64,000 nt of DNA from Martensiomyces pterosporus. Lineage: Eukaryota; Kickxellomycota; Kickxellomycetes; Kickxellales; Kickxellaceae. Location: NCBI GenBank assembly GCA_025201845.1, contig MU603930.1:166310-230309 (forward strand), written 5' to 3'. The position numbers and the translations under genes were made by a program. Below, piece by piece: positions 27,781 to 38,728 of the stretch; within the stretch, counting starts at the first letter, position 1; each line of letters opens with the position of its first letter. The notes below the pieces were generated by a model. The model was not told where the DNA came from. It ran no database searches and was given only the letters and a program-made list of their open reading frames with translations.

Positions 27781-28607
27781 GATCAAGAAAATGTATGCTG
27801 CTATTTGGAATAGTAGGGGAGGGAGCGGTGGAAAACAAAGAAAGCAAGCAGGAGAAAAAGAGATGAGGTACGGAGGGGCTTGTGGACTAGCAGCTGGAGA
27901 TGTGATGCTGAGCTGCCGACGCGTTATCTTTTTAAGATATCTTGCGCCCCTCATCCAGCACTGGCTGCTCTGTCGAGTTCCTTGTGAAAAGCAAGCAGCC
28001 AAGGAAACAGCCGCTCGCCTGTTCCTCGCAGGCCCGCGGGTGTCGTTTATGTCCGTGGCGGATGCACAAGACTCGAATAAACGACAGGACGCATCTGCGA
28101 TGGCCCGCTTAGAGCTTACTAATCTTCGGCCATTATAGTCGATGGGTCTCTTTCTGTGGTTGCGCCGTAACTACGCGTCACACACAGGTATCCTTCCGGG
28201 TAGCTCTTTTCGTTCCGCTTCCTGTGCACTGGCGCCGGCGCGCTCCTGCCAGCAATGGGATTAGTAAGCCCTGCAAAAGGCTAGGCAGTGGCTGCTTGGC
28301 GTGAAAAGCAGTCACCCACGCGGAGCTCCCCTCTCCCTGCCATGCAGCTTCTCGTGGGATCCATGCGGGCTCGCCTGCTGTGTTTGCTCCCACTCGCTAA
28401 ATTGCAGCTCGCCGGCTCAAGGGCGGCTGCGGCTCCAGATGGCGAGCTGCTTGGGCTGCCTGCCTTCACATGCCTTCCAGCCGCTCAGCGTACCTGGGGG
28501 ATAAGGGGTGCTGGCCGGCTGGCTTGCAGAATAAACAGGGGTTTGGCTAGCTTTCTATCCTTGCAACACACCCTTTCGATTGTATTTCCCCGCATCTTGA
28601 CTTCAGA
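27781..28607. promoter_or_regulatory. Divergent promoter region CCP1 / ERG26
   Basis: About 830 bp shared by a heme peroxidase gene and a sterol gene, both oxygen-linked pathways. No single motif is certain. ORFs inside are short and of random composition. Confidence 0.35.
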
Positions 28608-29672
28608 ATGAGCGGCCAGGGCGAGACATATTTGGTTATTGGCGGCGAGGGCTTTCTCGGGCGTGCCATCGTCGAGGCCTTGATCGAGCGCAAGAAGAGC
28701 ACCGGCAGCTCGGATGAGATTCGCGTCCTCGACTTGCGTCGCAATTACGAGGATGGCAACGTTGCCTTTTTCCAGGGCGACATCTGCAACCCCAAACAAG
28801 TCGATGCTGCGCTGACGGCTGACGGAAAGACAGCCACTGTTGTCTTCCACACCGCCTCGCCCATCATGAAGGCGCCCGAGGCCCTGCACACCAAGGTGAA
28901 CATCGAGGGAACCAAGGTGGTTCTCGAGGCATGCCGCACTGCGGGTGTCGACAAGTTCGTGTACACCAGCAGCGCCAGTGTTGTTTATTCGGGGAAGGGG
29001 CTGGAGTACGTTGATGAGTCGATTGAGTACGCCAAGCCGTTTGCCGATTATTATTCGGAGACCAAGGCAATTGCCGAGAAGCTCGTGTTGGAGTACAACG
29101 ACAAGTACGGCATGCGCACAGCGGCGCTGCGGCCCTCGGGAATCTTCGGTCCTGGCGACCGGCAAACCACGCCAGGCGCCCTGCTGGCCCAGCGCAAGAA
29201 CCTGCCGGTGCTGATCCAGGTGGGCAACAACACTGCGCTCTTCGATTTCACCTACGTAGGCAATCTCGCAGACGCCCATCTCCTGTGCGCAGACAAGCTC
29301 TATGACGAGAACGTGTCGGGAGAGGTGTTCTTCATCACCAACGATGAGCCCGTCGGCATGTGGTCGTTCATGCGCCTGCTGTGGGGAGAGGTCGGCGATA
29401 ACCGTGGACCCAAGCTCATTATCCCCACGTTTGTGGCCACTATGATCTTGGGCCTCCTTAAGCTGCTTGCTGCCATGCATCTGATTAAACACGAGATCCC
29501 GTTTGTCTTTGGAATGACCTTCACCCCGCGCTACTTCAACATTACAAAGGCGAAGAAGTACCTAGGCTATAGGCCCCGCGTGCCATATAGCGAGGGTGTG
29601 CCCATTGCCGTAAAGGCGTGTTTGGAGAGGTGGGACAAGGAGGAGCAACAGCAGCAGCAGCAATCCAAGTAG
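28608..29672 (+). CDS. ERG26: C-3 sterol dehydrogenase (C-4 decarboxylase), Erg26/NSDHL
   Basis: A 354-residue NAD(P)-dependent short-chain dehydrogenase of the 3-beta-HSD family. It removes the C-4 carboxyl group during ergosterol synthesis, in the ER complex with Erg25, Erg27 and Erg28. The Rossmann motif GGEGFLG is at 12-18, and the catalytic Y149-x-x-x-K153 (YSETK) follows YTSSASVVYSGKGL. LRPSGIFGPGD and FTYVGNLADAH are typical of Erg26. A hydrophobic stretch (FVATMILGLLKLLAAMHLI, about 279-297) matches the membrane-associated segment. The protein ends in EEQQQQQQQSK, a short glutamine tract coded by CAG/CAA that the family does not usually have. Confidence 0.94.
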   Translation: MSGQGETYLVIGGEGFLGRAIVEALIERKKSTGSSDEIRVLDLRRNYEDGNVAFFQGDICNPKQVDAALTADGKTATVVFHTASPIMKAPEALHTKVNIEGTKVVLEACRTAGVDKFVYTSSASVVYSGKGLEYVDESIEYAKPFADYYSETKAIAEKLVLEYNDKYGMRTAALRPSGIFGPGDRQTTPGALLAQRKNLPVLIQVGNNTALFDFTYVGNLADAHLLCADKLYDENVSGEVFFITNDEPVGMWSFMRLLWGEVGDNRGPKLIIPTFVATMILGLLKLLAAMHLIKHEIPFVFGMTFTPRYFNITKAKKYLGYRPRVPYSEGVPIAVKACLERWDKEEQQQQQQSK

Positions 29673-30323
29673 TGATATAAGTTGTGGATTGCATGTTCAT
29701 CGCATTGTATGAACATTGCGCCTGCGGTGCCATCCATTTTTGTGTGTTGCGCCTTGAGCTGACTGGTAGTCGAATAAAATACCCAGGTGGCGATGTGATC
29801 TTTCGCGCTGGCACTTGCTTTTGACCTCGCCTGGCGTTTTGACGGGCCTCGCTTATAAACCACGCCGTTGGAGATGGAATCCGGTGCTGGGCAAATCTTC
29901 ATATCGTGTTCTATGAGCAGCTCGTCCATTTGAGCTCTGCCTACGAGTGGAACAAGGGCTATTGGACAGGCGAGTGCTCAAGCGGCTGTGCAATGGCACC
30001 TGGGTATGCCAGCCCACTTTGAAGGCCGCATCTTGATCCACAGAATTCCCCGCATTGCGCAGGATACATCAGCAGCGCCAATTGCAATTCCGTTTCTCTC
30101 CGTGTTGATCAGTACAAGAACCCCTCGATATACCAGAGAGGGGGATGCCGAGGGCGCTGTCTAGATGATACCAACCAAATCTGCTCTGCTTCCACTTTCG
30201 CTTTTGTCTTTTTATGTCGCCGGCAAAAGTAGTAACTAAAAACGCAAAGCAGCAGCCTATGCACATCTAAGGAGCTGTATTTTAGAATAGCATTGGTTGC
30301 AAGTAGATGAAAGCAAGGCAAAG
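29673..30323. other. Convergent intergenic region
   Basis: 650 bp between the stops of ERG26 and the PIN-like gene. No gene seen, although the 3' end of the PIN-like gene might extend here through a further intron (GTATGT donor at the stop codon). Confidence 0.4.
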
Positions 30324-32402
30324 CTACATACTGGAAAGCGCGCTTGTCAGCCAGAGGAAGCCTGACACTTCGACGGCCATCACAAAGATTCCAAGCACGT
30401 ATCCATAAAACAGAATCTGCGCAGCCTCCGTTTCAAACTTGCCCGTTGCCTGCGACACCGTGATGAGGTTAATAGCAGGCGGGGTGCTGGCCAACACAAG
30501 CAATGTCAAAATATACACAGGGTCATCGGCCATGATAGGCAGCAAGCGTGGAAATAGCACACGCAATGCTGTAATCAGGATAATAGCGAGCGTCGGCACG
30601 AACACGAACCGGCCAACAAGCACAAGAATGATGCCCCTGCGTTGCTCCTGAGGCGAGATGTCTGCGCATGCTTCGGCACCAAGACTCTCAAGGCCATCCA
30701 AGTTGTGCTGGCTGGCACCCGCCTCGGTGGGTGTTCGCACCGTGATTGACGGGATGGGCGAGTCGATTCCGTTGCTGTGAGCGGTGGGCCCGACATTTGT
30801 GAGCTCCGACGATGACGACGCGCACGTAGAGAGCCCCTCGTGCTCAACAAGGGCACCCAATCGGCGCGAATGGAGCGCATGGATAGAATGCGCACTCTGC
30901 AGCGCGCGCTTGGCGTCCTTCTTTTCCCGCGCCATCAAGCCCAGCTGGCCACCGAGCGAGATCAGAATCAGTGGCACGCATGCATCGCCGCACATATCGA
31001 TGGCCGACCATATGGTGTACAGCACTGTATCCTGGTCCATGAATGCCTGGTGAAGGGGCTCAATGAGAATGACGGCAAACGCAGCAACGATTGCATATAC
31101 AGGTGCGGTGATGCACGACTGGATCGATTCCCAGAGCTTGCACGCCTTCAAAGCTGCCGTCCTGACGAATCGTACTGCTGGGTGGTGGCGGCGCAGAGGC
31201 TCTGCTGGTGCACCCAAGTAAAGCGGGCTAAGCTCGTCGCTGCTGTCGTCATCGCTCATGTTGTCCTCAGAACCACCCAAGGAGAGCGATCCACCGGCGA
31301 CCAGAGGCGGTGAGCTAGGCAATCCACTAATGCCACGAGCGTCTCTTGCAGGTAGAGCGATGCGGGGAGTGGCATTGACTGAATTGAACGCAGACTTGTT
31401 CTTTGGGCTCATCCCGCCCATCAGGGCAACACCAAAGCTCCAGCGCAAGATGTTGTTCAGTGTGGCGAATATCATCGCATAGGAGACGCCGCGAGCTGCG
31501 ACCTTGAGCGGCGTGTCAGTTTCGTCCTTCAAGAGAAAGTGCGATCCTGAGCTGAGCGCTATGCTCTTGATGAGCGAGACTGGCAGAGTGTTTGTGTTGG
31601 CGAAAAACGTTGCTACATCGCAGAGGCGAGCATAGTCGTCATCGAGCCTGAATAGCCTGCTTCCCATGCGACTCCACAGAAGCGAGAACCCGCCGTAGAT
31701 AAAGTAAAACACCGGCTCGTTCCACAGCTTAGCCAGCAGTGCTGGGTCGAGCGTCTCTATCATCTTGGAGAACAAGAGCGCTGGCGTCAGCAGGTCTACG
31801 CTCATCACCGAGAGACTCTAGCACACATAAAAGCACATGTGCACCATTTGCACGATTTTCACAATGGGATAAGGGTGGCAATGTCAGGGGTTCAGTGCAG
31901 TAATACATCAATTGAGGTGTCAGAGAGCGACGTTGTGTTGCAATGCGCTTATCGGAGGAGGATGGATTGTGCAAGCGACTAAAGCGCACATGTAGTATGC
32001 AGCCGCATATGCACATCCATGCATCTATGGTGCAAGGTGTGATGCACATGCTGCAATAGCTCTAATGAATCCTTTTTACTGTTTGCGCCACAAAACTGCG
32101 CTGCTGGCGTGCTTGTTGCTACCACTATTGGGGCGTTCCACATACCTTCAACGTCGACTTGTTCAGCGTTCCGTTTCTTGCAAACACGTACCCGCTGAAC
32201 CCGATGAGGAAGACCTCCAGCAGTGCCTACAGAAAAGTGGGTGCAGGATGTGTGTCATTAGCGAGAGCTCAATAGAGGCGTGGCGCTGCTTGCAGAGCTG
32301 TACGATCCATACAGTCGTCTCAAAGAAGCACGGAGGTGTGTGATAGCTTACCTTGACTGCAGTGAAGGCGAACCCCAGAATAGCAGGCGGGTTTGCAATC
32401 AT
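30324..32402 (-). CDS. PIN-like / auxin efflux carrier family transporter, three exons
   Basis: Exons 32352-32402, 32146-32226 and 30324-31817 give 541 residues. Splicing joins MIANPPAILGFAFTAVK to ALLEVFLIGFSGYVFARNG...LNKSTLK and then SLSVMSVDLLTPALLFSKM. That restores the first two helices and the conserved (V/N)L(F/L)TPxLLFSK of the family. About five helices lie at each end, separated by a long hydrophilic central loop (residues about 190-400) with poly-Ser/Asp stretches. This is the layout of yeast Ecm3/YNL095C and S. pombe relatives in the ER or plasma membrane; their substrates are unsettled. Family residues PPAINLITVSQ near the C-terminus are present. The last sense codons overlap a GTATGT, so a different final residue or two is possible. 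Confidence 0.88.
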
Positions 32403-32966
32403 CGGTAGAGGCAGCAGCAGCTAGCAGTAGTAGCCGTTGGGGTATCCTAAATGCCTAAATAAAAGCAGGATCTTTTTGGTGTGTAAAGGCGCTGGCAGCA
32501 AAAGCTGTATTGGAGCGATGGCTATGTAATGTACAAAAGGCCGTTTTTCAGACGAATAGAGATAGTAAATAGTGTACAGAGAAAACGGAGAAGTGCAAGA
32601 CACGAAGGGAAAAAGGCTAAATATAAGCGGGCACTAGCTTGGGGGCTAGAAATACCATCACTACAGCAGCCTTGGCGCACATGTAGCCGTCGCACGCGAT
32701 GATTGACTACAATTCAGCGTTGGTTCGGCCATGCACACACAACTCGAACCGAGCCGACCACATCTAGAAGAAAATAGCAACGTGACGAGAGCAAATGAGC
32801 AAATGAGCAAATTGCAATCCCTTTCTTGCCTCTGCAATCTACTTCGGCCTCTCGCTGCTGCTGCTGCTGCTACCATTAGTTTCTCTCTCATTCAGCACCT
32901 AGGGACACACTGACGAGCACAACGAAAACGGGGCTGTAACAATAGCACACAGACACTACATTTAAA
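32403..32966. promoter_or_regulatory. Divergent promoter region PIN-like gene / RPB11
   Basis: About 560 bp between divergent ATGs, AT-richer than the flanks. A short CTG/CTT-like run (GCTGCTGCTGCTGCT) is near 32857. No supported ORF. Confidence 0.35.
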
Positions 32967-33461
32967 ATGAACGCGCCTGAACGCTTTGAAATGTTTGTGC
33001 TCCCCGAGGGAGCACGGAAGATTGACATTATCAAGGACTCAAAAATGCCCAACTGCATTCAGTTCAATATCCAAAAGGAGGACCACACACTTGCAAACAT
33101 TCTGCGGTACAAGCTACTGAAGCACCCACAGGTGATGTTCGCTGCATACAGGTCACCCCACCCCCTGGAGTACTTTGTCGAAATCAAGGTCCAAACCACG
33201 TCGCGAACCACACCCATTGCCGTTATGAAGGAGGCCATTCAGTCGCTTGTGCTCGAGTATGGAAATATCCGGAGTAAGTTTGAGAACGAGCTCTACCGCG
33301 TCGACGCTCCTGGAGCCGAGGGTGGACATGGCGCTGCTGGCGCTGCCACGGGCTATGGTGGGTTTGGCGCTATGGACACATCGGCTTCTGACTTTGGCGC
33401 TCCCAGTGCCATTGGAGGTAGAGGCGCCGAAAGGAACGACGATGTCGACATCGATTTCTAG
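32967..33461 (+). CDS. RPB11: DNA-directed RNA polymerase II subunit RPB11
   Basis: A 164-residue subunit that pairs with Rpb3 in the assembly platform of RNA polymerase II. The core (residues 1-115) is complete and intronless: MNAPERFEMFVLPEGARKI, then CIQFNIQKEDHTLANILRYKL, then PLEYFVEIKVQTTSRTTPI and a final helix VMKEAIQSLVLEYGNIRSKFE. The last 50 residues (GAEGGHGAAGAATGYGGFG...NDDVDIDF) are a Gly/Ala-rich disordered extension with an acidic end. Yeast (120) and human (117) proteins lack it. Convergent with the FAF2 gene, 161 bp apart. Confidence 0.96.
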   Translation: MNAPERFEMFVLPEGARKIDIIKDSKMPNCIQFNIQKEDHTLANILRYKLLKHPQVMFAAYRSPHPLEYFVEIKVQTTSRTTPIAVMKEAIQSLVLEYGNIRSKFENELYRVDAPGAEGGHGAAGAATGYGGFGAMDTSASDFGAPSAIGGRGAERNDDVDIDF

Positions 33462-33622
33462 CTTGTTCATTATTACCCCTTTATGTCATACACATCCGTT
33501 GTTCAATAAGCATGCCTCTACATGGCCGCTCAGCCAAGCATGCTATTAACTAGACGTTCAGAAAAGGCAGCACTGGATCAAATGGAGAGGGTTGCGTGTT
33601 TGCCGGGGTGCTGTTGGTGCAA

Positions 33623-35476
33623 TCAGGCTTTGCTTTCGCTGTCGTCGTCGCTGTCGTCATTCTCGAATATCGGCTCGACGATCAGAGTGGCAGAAGGCCA
33701 CATCCGCTTGGCCGAAAGTGCTTCTTTAAGCCCGAGAGTTCTGTCGTCAAACACAACTCGAGGGTACTGCGACACCAGAACAAAGTCGTACTCGTGCTCG
33801 TATCCCTCGGGGATCACAATGGCGTCAATGCCGTCGCCATATGGAGTCGTCTTGTTAGCCTCCCACTCCCTGGCAACGTCGCGAGTTTCAACGAAATCAA
33901 ACAGCTGCTGCATGGTTGTACATCCAGGGAACTGCCTGACAATGCGCTGGCCATTCTCCAGTCTCAGGTTGAGCTTCCCCATCTCGCTGTCTGCTGCTTG
34001 GTCTGCGCTGTCTTCACGCTGCAGCCGGGCAAACGTGGCCCACTTCCACCTCACGCAGAGCTCCTTCAGCCGCTCTTCCTCGCGCCTGCGCTGCTCTTCC
34101 TGCTCACGCTCGATACGCGCCATTTCTTCCTGCTCACGTGCCCGACGTTCGCGCTCGCGATCCTGGGCCAGGGATGCCTGGTACGCCTCATCCTGCTGTT
34201 CGCGGAGCCGACGAGCAGCATCGCGGTCCTCCTGCTCACGCCGAGCTGCATTGAGTGCTTGGTCGTGCCTCTCAACTGGGCCACTGATAAGCCCGAGAAG
34301 GCTGCGAGCTACTCCATCGGCATTGTCGGATGGCGCATTATCAAGGCTCGAACGCGCGCTGGATGAAGACCCTAGTGCGGCTGTAGCCGTGGTCTCTGGA
34401 TGCGGAATGCCATCGATTCGCGAAACAACCTGCAGCCTGAACCGCCCGTTTAATCCTGCAGAGGCACCAGGAAGCGCCTGGAACTTTAGTGCGGCGAGTG
34501 CAATGAACGGGTAGGCCGATGCCGCCAGCGCATCTGCTACGTGTGACGCCTCGCTGCGGGACACGTCTCCCATCCAAACAATGAATCGAGCCTGGCTCAA
34601 GTACGTAGCAAGGTCTGGGTGAGTGAGAGCCTGGCCAACAATGCTCGAGTCATCGTGCTCCCTGCTCCACAGGACGACAACCAGGTACTTGAACTCCCTG
34701 CGTGCTGCCTCTAGTGCTCGCGCATAAGTGCCCTGGAAAAACGGCGGGTGGGCGGTGCCAAACTGCTCCTCAAAATCAAGCTTGAACTGCGCAGCATCAT
34801 CCAGCACACGACCGGCAGGATCAGGGCTTGGAGACGATGAGCCCAAGAGTGCTGCAGACGACGATGCAGGCGTGTGGGTTTGGTCGCCTAGACCATCGGG
34901 AACACCCTCACCAGCAATGCGCTGCTGACCAAGGAGCGACAGAAGCACACGGGCAACGTACATCGACACCCGCCAGGACAACCAAAAAGGCCATGTAAGC
35001 AGCGGAAGCCACCTGAAGGAAGGCCGAGTGATATTGCTGTTGCTGCTCCTTGAGTGCCTGTGGCTGCCTGAGCCAGTAGCATCCGTAGCTGCAGCGGCCG
35101 CTGAATCGGCGGTTCTAGTACTAGTTACTCTCTGGCGAAGCTGAGAGCCAGATGCCTGTGTTTCAGGTGTGCTGGTGGCAGCAGGGCCCGGTGTGCTGTT
35201 GCTGCCACTGCTATTATCGCCGCTTGTCGGTGAGGATGCTGCTGCTGCAGTGAGCATATCGTCTGCATCAGCGCTGGCTGACTCAACCAGCTGGTCTACG
35301 TACCCTGGCTCGAAAAAGGCCTGCACTGCTTGCTGCAGATTCCACTGCTTCGACTGCAAAACACTGATGGCAACGTCCACATCGTCGAGGCTGGTGACTT
35401 GGCGGAACTCGTGAACCCTTTGCCGCTCGCTGTCTGTGAGCGTGCTTAGCACGTCGCCTTGGCTGGAATGGGACAT
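33623..35476 (-). CDS. UBX-domain protein, FAF2/UBXD8-like
   Basis: A 617-residue p97/Cdc48 adaptor of the ER and lipid droplets. Domains in order: a UBA-like domain (about 10-55, SERQRVHEFRQVTSLDDVDV...WNLQQAVQAFFE); a long Ser/Thr/Ala linker; a hydrophobic hairpin (155-184, RWLPLLTWPFWLSWRVSMYV) that inserts in the membrane; a UAS thioredoxin-like domain (FKYLVVVLWSREHDDSSIVG, ARFIVWMGDVSRSEA); a strongly charged coiled coil (RERERRAREQEEMARIEREQ); and a C-terminal UBX domain. It corresponds to human FAF2/UBXD8 and yeast Ubx2/Ubx3-type proteins in ER-associated degradation. The frame continues 85 codons upstream, with an alternative ATG, but family alignment supports 35476. Confidence 0.92.
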   Translation of the reverse strand: MSHSSQGDVLSTLTDSERQRVHEFRQVTSLDDVDVAISVLQSKQWNLQQAVQAFFEPGYVDQLVESASADADDMLTAAAASSPTSGDNSSGSNSTPGPAATSTPETQASGSQLRQRVTSTRTADSAAAAATDATGSGSHRHSRSSNSNITRPSFRWLPLLTWPFWLSWRVSMYVARVLLSLLGQQRIAGEGVPDGLGDQTHTPASSSAALLGSSSPSPDPAGRVLDDAAQFKLDFEEQFGTAHPPFFQGTYARALEAARREFKYLVVVLWSREHDDSSIVGQALTHPDLATYLSQARFIVWMGDVSRSEASHVADALAASAYPFIALAALKFQALPGASAGLNGRFRLQVVSRIDGIPHPETTATAALGSSSSARSSLDNAPSDNADGVARSLLGLISGPVERHDQALNAARREQEDRDAARRLREQQDEAYQASLAQDRERERRAREQEEMARIEREQEEQRRREEERLKELCVRWKWATFARLQREDSADQAADSEMGKLNLRLENGQRIVRQFPGCTTMQQLFDFVETRDVAREWEANKTTPYGDGIDAIVIPEGYEHEYDFVLVSQYPRVVFDDRTLGLKEALSAKRMWPSATLIVEPIFENDDSDDDSESKA

Positions 35477-35897
35477 CTCCCTGTCGTTTCTAGGGTTTGC
35501 TGCAAATGCTGCTAGCCAATGTGGCCGGAGGATGAAGAGTGTAAGAACTGCGTGTAGATTAATGTCGAAGAAAAAGTGAGGCGGAGGGACAATTCGAGCA
35601 AGCTGAGCAGGAAGACGTGGCAGCCTCAAGAGCACTCCACACATGCACGTTCTCCGCTTGGCGGCGCTGTCATCAGCCATTGCCGAGCCGAGTTGTGGCT
35701 TGGAGTTGCGGTTCCCTGGTTCTGCGAGCACAAGAACAAGGATTGTGTGTGTGGATCCAGTCAGAGGCTAGATTGTTTTAGTCTGTATTATTGTGATAGT
35801 ATGATGAAAAATGGAGAGGATGATGGAATTAGTGGTGAGAAGGAACGCGCAAAAATATAGTAGGGAGTGAACTGAACAGAGGATGTGCTGGATGGCC
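35477..35897. other. Intergenic region FAF2 / UNC93-like copy A
   Basis: About 420 bp between the FAF2 start and the stop of the gapped transporter, both on the minus strand. It holds the FAF2 promoter and the transporter 3' UTR; no gene seen. Confidence 0.4.
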
Positions 35898-36540
35898 TTA
35901 GGCGGCAACCTCGTTCTCCTTCATGTGTTCAATGTTCTCCTTGGCATCCTCCTCAGGCTCGTCAGCGTGGTTCTTGATACGGAAGGAGAGGTAGATCATG
36001 AGAATAGCAGAGACATCAAGGAGGACCCAGTTGACAATGAGCTGCGTGCGGAACTTGACGTCATTGGCGTCAAGCTGCCATGAGATAGCGGCGCCGAGAG
36101 CCTGCATCGCCTTGTAGAAGCCAGCATAGCGAGCAAGCTTGGTGGCATCGTTGGTGATCGTCCCAAGGAGCCAGTAAGCCATGTTGTTCCAGAGCGCGTC
36201 CTGAATGCCCATGCACGCATACAAAATGCAAGGACCCGCTGCACGCTTGGTGTCCTTGAAGTCAATGGCGCCTCCGGGGTAGTCAGTGGGTCCAGCCGCN
36301 NNNNNNNNNNNNNNNNNNNNNNNNNNNNNNNNNNNNNNNNNNNNNNNNNNNNNNNNNNNNNNNNNNNNNNNNNNNNNNNNNNNNNNNNNNNNNNNNNNNN
36401 NNNNNNNNNNNNNNNNNNNNNNNNNNNNNNNNNNNNNNNNNNNNNNNNNNNNNNNNNNNNNNNNNNNNNCAGCCGAAGCAGACGAATCCCAGGATGATGA
36501 TCTGCGTCCTGGCCGCAAAGTAAGGAAGAGCGCTCCTCAT
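35898..36540 (-). CDS. UNC93-like MFS transporter, copy A (interrupted by assembly gap)
   Basis: The N-terminal 23 residues (MRSALPYFAARTQIIILGFV) and the C-terminal 130 residues (AAGPTDYPGGAIDFKDTKRA to the stop) of a UNC93/DUF895-type transporter flank a run of 170 N. The intact neighbour, copy B, has 889 bp at this place. If copy A has the same, the full gene is 1362 nt (453 residues), an exact multiple of three. So the N run is a placeholder, not a measured length, and translations across it are out of frame. C-terminal helices YACMGIQDALWNNMAYWLLG and QLIVNWVLLDVSAILMIYLS match the paralogue. TATAAAA lies upstream at 36717-36723 on the minus strand. Confidence 0.85.
36300..36469. other. 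Assembly gap (170 N)
   Basis: Undetermined bases inside copy A of the UNC93-like pair. By comparison with copy B (39137-40025) about 889 bp of sequence should be here. The gap lies within the duplicated segment, so a collapsed near-identical repeat is the likely cause. Confidence 0.95.
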
Positions 36541-38728
36541 GATCAAATGCTAGTCCTGACTAGGCCAAAGCTGTGAGGAGGGATTACAATAAAGCAAGTA
36601 GTAGTAGCTGAATAACGGAGGATAGAGAGAGATAGAGCAGTGGTTTTGGGTTGTGCTGTTGATGCGAGGTGAAAATGCTTGGTAAAATTTTGGTTTTGAG
36701 CAGAACCCGCTGGGCGTTTTATACCAAAATGCCTTGTATGGGGGTGGACTGTGCCAGCACCCCCAAAGATGCTGGCTGGCATAGTACATGAGACAGCAGA
36801 AGCCAAAATCGCTGCCCGGAATGCTTATTTTTCTCTTGGCCTAGCTTGGGGTGATCTGGCTGCTCTTGCCATAGTGTAGGCTTTGCGCCAGCCATCCGCG
36901 CGCACCCAGTGCCTGCGGCATGGAGTACTGATCACGTAAATAACCTGTGGGCCAGCACACCGCACAATTGCTGGAGCCCTGTAGCACGGCGTGGTGGACT
37001 GGTCCCTGTACCCGCCAATCAAGGACTGAAAGGGTCTAGCTGTGCCTGCCCACGCTCGTTCAATAGGTGCAAATCAGCGCACCACTCGCACAGCCGCAAA
37101 GAAGGAGAGCCGGTGCCTAACGCGGCGCAGGAAGAACCCCGGAGGAAGAGGGCATGCCTCCTTCTCCCGGAGAAAGCCAAACAAACCAACGGCGTCGCAC
37201 TTGCGTTGCACAACAGATCTCAGCTGCCTCAAAAAGGGTGCTTGCTACAGCTGCTTCCAAAGATAGCCCAGCCAACGTTTTTGTTGAGTGCTGATTTCCC
37301 AGCGATTCCGCGCACGCAAGTGGTAAACCCTGCCCAGCGTGGAGGTTTTACGGGGCAAATAGGCAGCTTTCTGCCCGAACAATGTTCCGCTCGCAGTGCT
37401 CCTTCCAGCTAGAATGAGCTGCCACTCGCGGTGCGACTACTGAAGAAAGCGCACTGCTCTCGTTTAACACGCCACACAGCCAGAGTCTGCCACATGCTTT
37501 TCGCTTCGTTGCCTCCGTGTGCACTGCCGGGCCAGGCTCTGCAGCAAATCAGATGGTGCTAGTTGCTGCTAATCTACAGCCATTTCTGCCTTGCTCTTTA
37601 CGCCGGCCATTATATCCCATCTGCTCGGGCTTCAAGGAAGCAGTTTAGGTCAAGCGGCATTCAGCATCGGAGCGGATCAATCTACAGCCCCCCTTGCAAC
37701 TCATCTTGCTGTGCCTGTGGCAGAACACCCACAGGAATGCCGCTTACCCTGCTTCGCCTAGTGGATGCACCTTTCAAAGATGAAAAATATGGCAGCCAAG
37801 CACCCCAGGGGCTTTTGGTGCACTGCTGGCTCGTCATTAGCTTGGCAGCCGCTCACGAGGTTTGAAGCAGTCTGGATGCTTGCAGTGGCCTTTTTTTGCG
37901 CGCATCACCAGTTTCCAGGCGTGTGGTACAACAGGAAAACGCATGTTATTTCTGGCTGTCTTAGCTTACACAAACGAACAGACCAGCACTGTCTCCATAG
38001 TCACGCATGGAAAACGCCCTGAGCGGCCTGTTGCCAACCCGTTTCACAGCACGCAGCCCACACCCACTGCCAGAATGCTGGTTGCTCGATTTGGCCAGTT
38101 CTAGATTAGAGTGTTGTAGCAAAGGACCTTGGCCCGGGAACAGCGCCGGCTTGTCGTTCCATGCACACCTATACCCTCTTCCATCATGCACACTCGATGG
38201 TTGGAGCACAGGGGTGAGTGAATATAATGTCCGCCTTATTTCCCGGACATGCCCCAGTAAAGTAGGTCCTCTGCCGACATTTGTGCCAATTGGTTCGTGC
38301 TAGAAGGGGCAGGAGCGGAGTAAAGCGCTAGCGAAATCCAATCTGACGTGTGATGCTTCTTGCGGCAATATCACATTTAGGTCGGCTGGCAACGACTGGC
38401 TCGGAAGCCAGTGCACACAGCATCGTCCGGCTTTTCGATGCGCTCTTGCAGCACAGAAAGCAGCACCCGCGCAAATACGGTATGCTGCAGCCATCTACTT
38501 GTTTAGTCCCCTTGGCACTAGTGCCGATTGGTTTGATTAGGATAGTACTATTACTAGACTCGGCGTTGGATGCTGTGGCTAAACTGCGCGCGCACTCTCA
38601 CTGGCAGAAGGGACTTAGCAAGACACATCCAGCACTAACAAGGAAAAGGAGGGAGGACAAAGGACGTGCTATCCATGGCGGAAGGTGCGGCATCAGCTGG
38701 TATTTGCGGATGACCTTGCTCGGCTCTG
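36541..38728. other. 2.2-kb spacer between the tandem UNC93-like genes
   Basis: It lies upstream of copy A and downstream of copy B. Several ORFs of 60-170 codons occur on both strands, but none has recognisable motifs or consistent coding character. Contains the copy A TATA box (36717-36723). I cannot exclude non-coding RNA or decayed coding sequence. Confidence 0.4.
36717..36723 (-). promoter_or_regulatory. TATA box of UNC93-like copy A
   Basis: Reverse-strand TATAAAA about 180 bp upstream of the copy A ATG. Copy B has a similar element (40249-40255) about 155 bp upstream of its ATG, so promoter layout is partly conserved after duplication. Confidence 0.45.

Noticed and set aside
32163..32402. 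A 79-codon reverse ORF starting at the PIN-like ATG and reading through.
   Set aside because: Only its first 17 codons are coding; the rest is intron 1 of the PIN-like gene.
36283..36576. ORFs running through the N block near 36300-36469.
   Set aside because: They exist only because N codons are read as open. The frame across the gap is not the frame of the gene.
36909..37412. A 167-codon forward ORF in the spacer between the UNC93-like genes.
   Set aside because: No domain, repeats or supporting promoter; composition is mixed and unlike neighbouring proteins.
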